Assembly: GCA_014305015.1 (NCBI GenBank)
Contig: JACRUB010000078.1
Coordinates: forward strand, 1-11,695
Direction of reading: 5' to 3'
Source: Vulcanimicrobiota bacterium
Lineage (GTDB): Bacteria > Vulcanimicrobiota > Vulcanimicrobiia > Vulcanimicrobiales > Vulcanimicrobiaceae
DNA: 11,695 bases
A program made the translations under genes and the position numbers. The first letter of the stretch is position 1. Each line of letters starts with the position of its first letter. Of the stretch, positions 6,837 through 11,695 are shown one piece after another. The notes under the pieces are model-generated. The model was given only the letters and a program-made list of their open reading frames with translations. It searched no databases and was not told the origin of the DNA.

Positions 6837-8264
6837 TTATAAATCCGAGACGAGGCCGGCCGGGTCAAAGATGCCCAAGGCCGTGCGCAGTTTTACGAGT
6901 GCGGTAATATACGCAACGCGTGCGTTGAAAAGGTCCGTTTGTGCGGAGACGGCCGTGTTTTGCGCCGCCGTGACGTCCGTTAGAGAAATGAGGCCGTTCT
7001 TATATTGAAGCTGCGCGATGCGCGCGGACTCTGTGGCAAAATCGGCGGCTTTCTTTTGGTAAACGAGGGATTGAGCAGCGGTTTTGGCACCGCGCAAAGA
7101 CTGGCGCACGTCGGCTTCCGCTGCGCCGATTGCGGACGCATATGCGAGTTCGTTCGAGTGAATATTTTCATCCGCCGCAACGTGAGCGGTGTGGCGTGTG
7201 CCGTAGTCGATGAGCGGTACCGAAAACGTGGTGGTCGCTCCGACTTGCCAAAAGCCGGGATTCCCGCGCGTGAAGCTGTAGGGGAAGCCGACACACTGCG
7301 AAGGGGGCAACGCTCCGGCTGCGCAACCCGCGTTGAGACCGCTGATCTGTGCGTATTGCGAGGCCGCGTTGGTCGGCGACATTTGATTTCCGAACGCGCC
7401 GTTGACTGAAATCTGCGGGCGCAAATCGGTATCGATCGAGGATCTATTCAAACGTGCGATGGCAAGGGCCGCAGCGGCGACGGCGACATCGGGCCTATTT
7501 TGCTGCGCGACCGCGATCATTGTTTCGAGCGTTTGCGCGGGCAGCGCAGGTTCCGGCAGCGTTTGCGAAACGGCAAAATCGGAATCTAGCGGAGCGCCGA
7601 TCAACTGCGCGAGCGCTTCACGGGCCGTCTGCACGTCGGATTGCGCGCCAAGATTGGTCGAAAGCGCCTGCTGGACGGCCGTGTCTGCGCGAAGCACATC
7701 GACGCCCGCAACCAGCCCGGATTTTTCCTTTGCCTGCGCAACGGTGAGAAGCGTTTGCTGATAGGCGAGATTGTTCTGCGCTATCTGGTAGGCGTTTTGT
7801 TTGCTCGCGACGCCGAAGTACGCGCTCACGATGCTATTCGTGATCTGCGCCTGCGTTTGTCGAAGATCTGCTTTGGCGGATTCGACTTGCCGTTTTCCTT
7901 CTTGCGCCAAGATTTGATTGAGCGAGCCGTTGTAGAGCGTCCATTGGCCGCCGATCTGCGCCGTATTCTGCGAAAATTTGCTTTGCGGCGAAATTCCGAA
8001 TTGCGCGAACTGACCACCCGCGTTGCTCGAGCGGGCCAGTTGATTCTGCAGCGTTCCGTTGATGGCGGGCAACTCTCCAGCCCGCTCTTTTGTAAAACTG
8101 GCTTGGGCGTTTGCCAGCAATGCGGCCTTCGCCGCGATGGTTGAATTGTGGCTCAGCGCGTACTGAACTGCATCCCGCAAGCTCAGCGGTGCGGCCGCAG
8201 TGGCTGGATAAAGAGAGGCAAAGAAGACCGCCGCAACCGCGGCAACACCGCCAAGAATGCGCAT
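6837..8264 (-). CDS. TolC-family outer-membrane efflux protein
   Basis: Forms the outer-membrane channel through which the exporter discharges. The 475 residues start with a signal peptide (hydrophobic 4-20, probable cleavage after ATA or AAA near 21-25), followed by two OEP repeats: first about 28-225 and second about 240-465. The two repeats show matching motifs, KSGLVAGVDVLRADTAVQQA (181-200) and KNGLISLTDVTAAQNT (422-437). Long Ala/Gln-rich helices with no internal membrane spans agree with the TolC tunnel. Residues 291-335, which should sit near the outer-membrane strands of repeat two, contain Cys314 and Cys324, possibly a disulfide in a surface loop. ATG is 2 nt after the Yip1 gene stop. 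Its presence is direct evidence that the host has an outer membrane. Family is confident. Confidence 0.93.
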   Translation of the reverse strand: MRILGGVAAVAAVFFASLYPATAAAPLSLRDAVQYALSHNSTIAAKAALLANAQASFTKERAGELPAINGTLQNQLARSSNAGGQFAQFGISPQSKFSQNTAQIGGQWTLYNGSLNQILAQEGKRQVESAKADLRQTQAQITNSIVSAYFGVASKQNAYQIAQNNLAYQQTLLTVAQAKEKSGLVAGVDVLRADTAVQQALSTNLGAQSDVQTAREALAQLIGAPLDSDFAVSQTLPEPALPAQTLETMIAVAQQNRPDVAVAAAALAIARLNRSSIDTDLRPQISVNGAFGNQMSPTNAASQYAQISGLNAGCAAGALPPSQCVGFPYSFTRGNPGFWQVGATTTFSVPLIDYGTRHTAHVAADENIHSNELAYASAIGAAEADVRQSLRGAKTAAQSLVYQKKAADFATESARIAQLQYKNGLISLTDVTAAQNTAVSAQTDLFNARVAYITALVKLRTALGIFDPAGLVSDL

Positions 8265-8266
8265 TA

Positions 8267-8986
8267 TTATCTCGCAGTTACCAATTGAATGATGGCCCCA
8301 CCGAAAAAGATTGTGGCTGCGGTGAGGTAGGCTTGCACCTTCGGAACGCGCGCGACAATCTGCATCGCCATGGCGATGAGCACCGCCGCCCAGAGAAAGA
8401 ACGGATTGAAGTAATAGAGGAACGCCACGGTTTTAACGCCCGCGTGTGGCGCGATCCACGCCAAACTCGGCACCGAGAGGTAGATGTCCGATGTCGAATT
8501 ATACGCATTGACTCCGCGCACCAAGGCAAGAATGCCGACGACGAGCGAGTAGAGACCGAAACCTGGGATCATGATATTCATGGACGTCGCCCAGAAGTGT
8601 TTAAAAGTGGCGCTGCCGCTGCCGATTGCATTGAAAATCAGCATGATCAAGCTTTGGAGGGCAACGACAAGAAAGATGATGAGCGGAATGAATGCCCAGC
8701 TAAAACTGCCGAATTTATCTCCCATGGCAATTCGGGCGTTTCGCTGCGCTTCATCGAGATTTGGATCGGCGGCCATCTGCGCGACCATGGCCGCATGAAC
8801 CGCATGCATTTGGGCCGGTCCCGCTAGATACGTTCCGATGAGCGAGGTGACCAAGGCTATTATGAGGGCCCAGGCCCACATCGGTGCCACGCGCAGCGTC
8901 TCGAAAGCTTCGCGAGGGGCGACAATCACATTGAGCGCCGTGGATAAACCGTTCGGGCGCTCTGTTCCGGTTGGATCTACAGCCAT
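8267..8986 (-). CDS. Yip1-family membrane protein, first gene of the exporter operon (YknW-like)
   Basis: Predicted inner-membrane protein of 239 residues with about five hydrophobic segments (roughly 36-55, 96-121, 136-158, 183-206, 217-237). The start LSTALNVIVAPREAFETLRVAPMW has the arrangement typical of the Yip1 family, in which a cytosolic leader with a conserved Pro-X-X-x-F precedes the first helix; the match is by eye. In Bacillus subtilis the Yip1 protein YknW belongs to the YknWXYZ exporter and was reported to help assemble it, so a similar assembly or accessory role is inferred here. Start ATG 8984-8986 has GAGAGG at 8990-8995, only 3 nt away. The stop TAA is followed 2 nt later by the tolC-like start, so the gene is clearly part of the operon. 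Direct function is unproven. Confidence 0.85.
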   Translation of the reverse strand: MAVDPTGTERPNGLSTALNVIVAPREAFETLRVAPMWAWALIIALVTSLIGTYLAGPAQMHAVHAAMVAQMAADPNLDEAQRNARIAMGDKFGSFSWAFIPLIIFLVVALQSLIMLIFNAIGSGSATFKHFWATSMNIMIPGFGLYSLVVGILALVRGVNAYNSTSDIYLSVPSLAWIAPHAGVKTVAFLYYFNPFFLWAAVLIAMAMQIVARVPKVQAYLTAATIFFGGAIIQLVTAR

Positions 8987-9012
8987 AAGCCTCTCATTTC
9001 AGTACAGCAAAT

Positions 9013-9042
9013 AAAAAAGCGGCCCAGCGATAACTACACCGC
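9013..9042 (-). terminator. Possible intrinsic terminator after the LptF/G-like gene
   Basis: On the minus strand GCGG (9039-9042) pairs with CCGC (9019-9022), with an inner part of two wobbles, one mismatch and two ordinary pairs, followed by six T (9013-9018). It would stop transcripts coming from the LptF/G-like gene 83 nt upstream. It overlaps the proposed operon promoter, whose own transcripts would start inside the stem and not form it. Confidence 0.35.
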
Positions 9043-9061
9043 GGACGCCAAGATGTTTCAA
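9033..9061 (-). promoter_or_regulatory. Candidate sigma-70 promoter of the exporter operon
   Basis: TTGAAA (9056-9061) and TGTAGT (9033-9038) on the minus strand are separated by exactly 17 nt. The -35 matches the consensus in five of six positions, the -10 in four of six. Expected start near 9026 gives a leader of about 40 nt before the Yip1 gene. It is the best promoter-like match in the 8987-9124 gap, but the -10 is poor, which suits an activator-dependent promoter. Confidence 0.4.
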
Positions 9062-9067
9062 CAGCGC

Positions 9068-9107
9068 CGGTTACGAGCCTTCGGTCTCCCAAGGATACGC
9101 GGTTACG
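9068..9107. repeat. Spaced direct repeat CGGTTACG upstream of the operon promoter
   Basis: CGGTTACG occurs at 9068-9075 and 9100-9107, 32 bp apart, close to three helical turns; the distal copy continues with a further TTACG (9108-9112). Relative to the proposed start near 9026 the centres fall at about -45 and -77, positions used by activators. An 8-bp repeat in a 138-bp gap can occur by chance, so this is only suggestive. Confidence 0.3.
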
Positions 9108-9124
9108 TTACGTCAGGGTCAAGG

Positions 9125-9700
9125 CTATTTTCGGATTGGCAGGTTTGCCATTTCGCGCCACACCAAAGCGGTCAGAACGCCGGTAACCAAAGCGGTCCAG
9201 GGAACAACGATTACCGCGCGCGGTCCGGCCGAAAACGCCCTAGCATCAATGAGATAATACAGCGCCAGAGCAGCCATGCAGGCAAAATAGGCCAGGCCGG
9301 GCTCGTGAGGGTTAAAGCGATTGACCGAAATGGCCGCGATGCTTATGCCGAGGATTGCTGCCCCCAAGCCGGCCGCGCCGAAGGCGATGATGGCATCGCT
9401 CGGGGCGTGCAGCAAGCACAAGGCGGCGCCCAACACACCCATAAACGCTACTACAAAAAGAAGTGGCGCCGTCGCGATACGCCGCAATGACACGCCCGCC
9501 GCGTGTAACGCTAAAAGCTCGCCATGCCTAGAGAGATCGCGAAAACATATGAGGGCGGCCATAGTTGCGGGCAACCCGAGCAGTGCGATGTTTTGTTCGC
9601 CGCCGGGTACGACGAAAAGACAGACAGCGTCCAGCAGCACGCAGACCGGGACGAACCGTCGCAGCAGGTAGCGGTCTAGGATCTTCATTGAATAGGTCAT
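9125..9700 (-). CDS. Minimal LptF/LptG-like permease lacking the periplasmic jellyroll domain
   Basis: LptF and LptG are the inner-membrane pair that lifts lipopolysaccharide out with LptB2. This 191-residue protein keeps their membrane core: start KILDRYLLRRFVPV (6-19), helix 1 to about 32, helix 2 about 38-53, the coupling segment LSRHGELLALHAAGVSLRR (56-74), helix 3 about 76-97, helix 4 about 102-124 ending in VNRFNPHEPG (126-135, like the SRTNPRQG segment of LptF/G), helix 5 about 137-152 and helix 6 about 163-181. Family members are about 350-400 residues because a periplasmic beta-jellyroll sits between helices 3 and 4; here that gap is about five residues (HAPSD). Start is ATG 9698-9700 or 9686-9688; the frame has stops just upstream (TGA TAG near 9720). 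No Shine-Dalgarno is seen. It could be a specialised or degenerate member. Resemblance was judged by eye. Confidence 0.7.
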   Translation of the reverse strand: MTYSMKILDRYLLRRFVPVCVLLDAVCLFVVPGGEQNIALLGLPATMAALICFRDLSRHGELLALHAAGVSLRRIATAPLLFVVAFMGVLGAALCLLHAPSDAIIAFGAAGLGAAILGISIAAISVNRFNPHEPGLAYFACMAALALYYLIDARAFSAGPRAVIVVPWTALVTGVLTALVWREMANLPIRK

Positions 9701-9947
9701 CGACCGGAAGCCGTTTTTCTATCACTTCCCGTACATGATCGAGGTGGGCTTCGCGCATTTCCAGCAGCTCTAGTTGCAGAATCGTAGCGGCCCGGCGGCG
9801 GGCCCGGTGCGAATACATATCGAGCGATGGGGCTGCCGCATGACGGGTCGGCATTTTGGGGCCGGCGGCTTTAGTCGAGGCGGACGCCGGCGCCATGAGT
9901 AGAATAGCCAAGAAGAGCGCCGGTGCGGCGCGCATGAAATCGTGCAT
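9528..9947 (-). CDS. Small predicted secreted protein, unknown function, overlapping the LptF/G-like gene
   Basis: I do not recognise this 139-residue protein. Residues 1-24 are a signal peptide (hydrophobic LFLAILLMA, then PASAS). Residues 41-89 are polar and probably helical (SLDMYSHRARRRAATILQLE onward, to about DLFNED). From residue 83 the frame lies inside the LptF/G-like gene and turns strongly Arg-rich, which is what out-of-frame reading of GC-rich coding DNA looks like; that tail may have no function. The start is well supported: ATG 9945-9947 preceded by GGAGG at 9956-9960. Immediately before the overlap is a run of five A on the coding strand (9714-9718); loss of one base there would put the N-terminal 80 or so residues in frame with the permease. 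So the options are a real overlap, a recent or sequencing frameshift, or a fused gene. Being transcribed away from RNase J, it shares the divergent gap. Confidence 0.6.
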   Translation of the reverse strand: MHDFMRAAPALFLAILLMAPASASTKAAGPKMPTRHAAAPSLDMYSHRARRRAATILQLELLEMREAHLDHVREVIEKRLPVDDLFNEDPRPLPAATVRPGLRAAGRCLSFRRTRRRTKHRTARVARNYGRPHMFSRSL

Positions 9948-10005
9948 TTTTCTTTCCTCCGGAGCCCTTTCACACCGAGGGGTATCCTTCTAAAGACGTG
10001 ATGGC
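9948..10005. other. Divergent intergenic gap between the secreted-protein gene and RNase J
   Basis: Only 58 bp separate the two divergent starts, so their promoters must overlap here or lie inside the coding regions. On the minus side it carries the strong GGAGG ribosome binding site (9956-9960). On the plus side TATCCT (9983-9988) is a weak -10 candidate without a recognisable -35. Confidence 0.5.
9956..9960 (-). promoter_or_regulatory. Strong Shine-Dalgarno of the small secreted-protein gene
   Basis: GGAGG on the minus strand, 8 nt before the ATG at 9945-9947, is the best ribosome binding site in the window. It fixes that start and argues that this small gene is translated. Confidence 0.75.
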
Positions 10006-11695
10006 TTGAGCATCGATACCTTGATCGTCCCGCCGCCGCCGGACGAGCCCTACGTCCGGATCATCCCGCTAGGCGGATGTGGCGAAATCGGACGCAATAT
10101 GACGCTGATCGAAACGAACGACGATATCGTCGCGGTCGATTGCGGCCTGATGTTTCCGGACGATGAGATGTTCGGCGTCGACATCGTCATCAATGATTTT
10201 TCCTATTTGCGCGAACGCGCGGATAAATTTCGCGGCCTGCTGGTTACGCACGGACACGAAGATCACATCGGCGGCATTCCGTATCTGCTGCGCGAGTTTA
10301 AGGTTCCGATCGTTGGCACGGATCTGACGCTTGCGCTGATTAAAGCCAAGGCGCGCGAGCACAAGTTCAGCGATGAGTATTTCCGCCTAGTCAAACCGGG
10401 AGATCGCGTTTGTTTTGGCGCAATCGAAACCGAATTTATTCACATCAACCATTCCGTCGCGGGCGCTTGTGCGCTCGCGCTGCGCACGCCGGTCGGTACG
10501 ATTTTCCACACCGGCGACTTTAAGTTCGATCAAACGCCGATCGACGGCAAGCCTGCGGATTTTGCGGCCATTGCAAAAGTGGGCGATGAGGGCGTCCTCT
10601 GCATGCTCTCTGATAGCACGAACGCCGAACGGCCCGGGCACACGCTCTCGGAGCGGATCGTGGGTGAAGCCTTCACCGCAATCTTCCAGCACGCAAAAGG
10701 CCGGATTATCGTCGCGTCCTTTGCCTCAAACGTGCCGCGTATTCAACAAGTCATCGACCACGCGGTGACCTTCGATAAGAAGATTGCCTTCTTGGGACGC
10801 TCGCTCGCGAACGTAATGCATTTTGCATCGGAACTTGGGCACTTGCGCGTGCCGCAAGAGCGAGTCATCCGCATCGAAGACGTTGACGAATACCCCCCGG
10901 AGAAGGTCGTCGTGATGACGACCGGTTCGCAAGGCGAGCCCATGTCGGCGCTCACGCGACTCTCCGTGCGGGATCACCGCAAGTTCCGCATTGTTGCCGG
11001 CGACACGGTCGTCATCAGCGCAACGCCGATTCCGGGCAACGAAAAGAGCGTCTACAAGACGATCAATAATCTCTACAAACTTGGGGCGACGGTCGTTCAC
11101 GGAACCGATGGCAAGTCCCACGTCTCCGGCCATGCATCCCAAGAAGAACTCTTGCTGATGCTCAATCTCGTGCGGCCTGAGTTTTTCATGCCGGTGCACG
11201 GCGAATACCGCATGCTCGTGCATCACGGAAAACTTGCGACCCAGACCGGCGTCGATTCCCAAAACGTTTTCGTGGTAGAGAACGGTGATATTTTAGAATT
11301 CACGCAGTCGCACGGCGATAAAGTCGGCAAGACCTATGGCGGCAACGTGATGGTGGACGGCTCGGGCGTCGGTGATATCGGCCAGGCCGTGCTGCGCGAT
11401 CGCAAGGCACTCTCAAACGACGGCATCATGATGGTCGTCGTAACCATCGATGCCGAAGAAGCGCGCGTCATCGCCGGGCCCGACATCGTCACGCGCGGCG
11501 TGATGTACTTACCGGAGTCCGGCGGAATTTTGGACGAACTCAAGAACGAGCTCGGCGAAGTTATCGCGAACTGCTCGGTCGAGGGAATTCGCGACGTCAA
11601 TACCGTTAAGGAGCATATCCGCAGCGGCCTTGCCAAATCGATTTTTAATCGGACGCGCCGCCGCCCGATCGTCATTCCCGTCGTAATGGAAGTGT
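10006..11695 (+). CDS. rnj: Ribonuclease J, nearly complete, cut by the right window edge
   Basis: Metallo-beta-lactamase/beta-CASP nuclease with endonuclease and 5'-3' exonuclease activity, central to RNA decay and maturation in bacteria without an RNase E-led system. Seen, counting from the TTG at 10006: GGCGEIGRN near the start, metal motif HGHEDH (82-87), His149 in NHSV, Asp171 in HTGDFKFD, SDSTNAERPG, the beta-CASP SFASNVPRIQQ, ATPIPGNEKS, HVSGHAS (372-378) and His398 in VHGEYRML, then the C-terminal domain ending RRRPIVIPVVMEV. About 563 codons are present, and the last base T could begin a stop codon, matching the usual RNase J length near 555. There is no ATG in frame before the conserved N-terminus, so the start is TTG at 10006 or TTG at 10021. 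A three-codon frame GTG ATG GCT TGA (9998-10009) overlaps the first TTG. The plus orientation is opposite to all other genes here. Confidence 0.96.
   Translation, partial: MSIDTLIVPPPPDEPYVRIIPLGGCGEIGRNMTLIETNDDIVAVDCGLMFPDDEMFGVDIVINDFSYLRERADKFRGLLVTHGHEDHIGGIPYLLREFKVPIVGTDLTLALIKAKAREHKFSDEYFRLVKPGDRVCFGAIETEFIHINHSVAGACALALRTPVGTIFHTGDFKFDQTPIDGKPADFAAIAKVGDEGVLCMLSDSTNAERPGHTLSERIVGEAFTAIFQHAKGRIIVASFASNVPRIQQVIDHAVTFDKKIAFLGRSLANVMHFASELGHLRVPQERVIRIEDVDEYPPEKVVVMTTGSQGEPMSALTRLSVRDHRKFRIVAGDTVVISATPIPGNEKSVYKTINNLYKLGATVVHGTDGKSHVSGHASQEELLLMLNLVRPEFFMPVHGEYRMLVHHGKLATQTGVDSQNVFVVENGDILEFTQSHGDKVGKTYGGNVMVDGSGVGDIGQAVLRDRKALSNDGIMMVVVTIDAEEARVIAGPDIVTRGVMYLPESGGILDELKNELGEVIANCSVEGIRDVNTVKEHIRSGLAKSIFNRTRRRPIVIPVVMEV

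Noticed and set aside
8111..8827. 238-codon plus-strand open frame opposite the TolC and Yip1 genes
   Set aside because: It is antisense to two well-supported genes, is rich in Arg, His, Asp and Glu like a mirror frame of hydrophobic codons, and has no ribosome binding site or recognisable domain.
9045..9124. Possible tRNA or small RNA in the gap before the operon
   Set aside because: No cloverleaf, no T-loop GTTCRANNC motif and no closing acceptor stem could be found on either strand.
10726..11262. 178-codon minus-strand open frame opposite RNase J
   Set aside because: Antisense to highly conserved RNase J motifs; no independent evidence of coding.

Overview
The window (moderately GC-rich, no tRNA, rRNA, CRISPR array or insertion sequence seen) looks like ordinary chromosome of an uncultured, outer-membrane-bearing bacterium of the Terrabacteria side of the tree. 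Reasons: DnaK lacks the large N-terminal insert of proteobacterial DnaK and reads like the Bacillus type, and RNase J is present; yet there is a TolC-type outer-membrane channel with a periplasmic adaptor, and an LptF/LptG-like permease. Deep diderm lineages such as Vulcanimicrobiota/Eremiobacterota (WPS-2) or Armatimonadota would fit; this placement is inference, not a database result.

Layout. Positions 1-677 (minus): 5' part of dnaK, running off the left edge. 678-886: dnaK leader and a good intrinsic terminator of the next gene. 887-2107 (minus): membrane-anchored HtrA/DegP-family protease, probably with a leaderless mRNA. 2230-8986 (minus): a tightly packed six-gene operon, in transcription order Yip1-family membrane protein, TolC-like channel, MacA/HlyD adaptor, two different MacB/FtsX-type permeases and a LolD/MacB-type ATPase; junctions are 2 nt, 6 nt, and overlaps of 4, 4 and 8 nt. 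8987-9124: the operon's control region, with a candidate sigma-70 promoter and a spaced direct repeat. 9125-9700 (minus): a six-helix LptF/LptG-like permease without its usual periplasmic domain. 9528-9947 (minus): a small predicted secreted protein with a strong ribosome binding site whose reading frame runs 173 nt into the permease gene. 9948-10005: short divergent gap. 10006 to the right edge (plus): RNase J, probably complete except for its stop codon.

How it works together. The operon resembles the Bacillus subtilis YknWXYZ exporter (Yip1 protein, adaptor, ATPase, MacB-like permease), here with an outer-membrane TolC partner and two diverged permeases that probably form a heterodimer. 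DnaK and HtrA handle misfolded proteins inside and outside the inner membrane. The most unusual items are the TolC-equipped Ykn-like exporter, the jellyroll-less LptF/G-like protein, and the out-of-frame overlap beside it.
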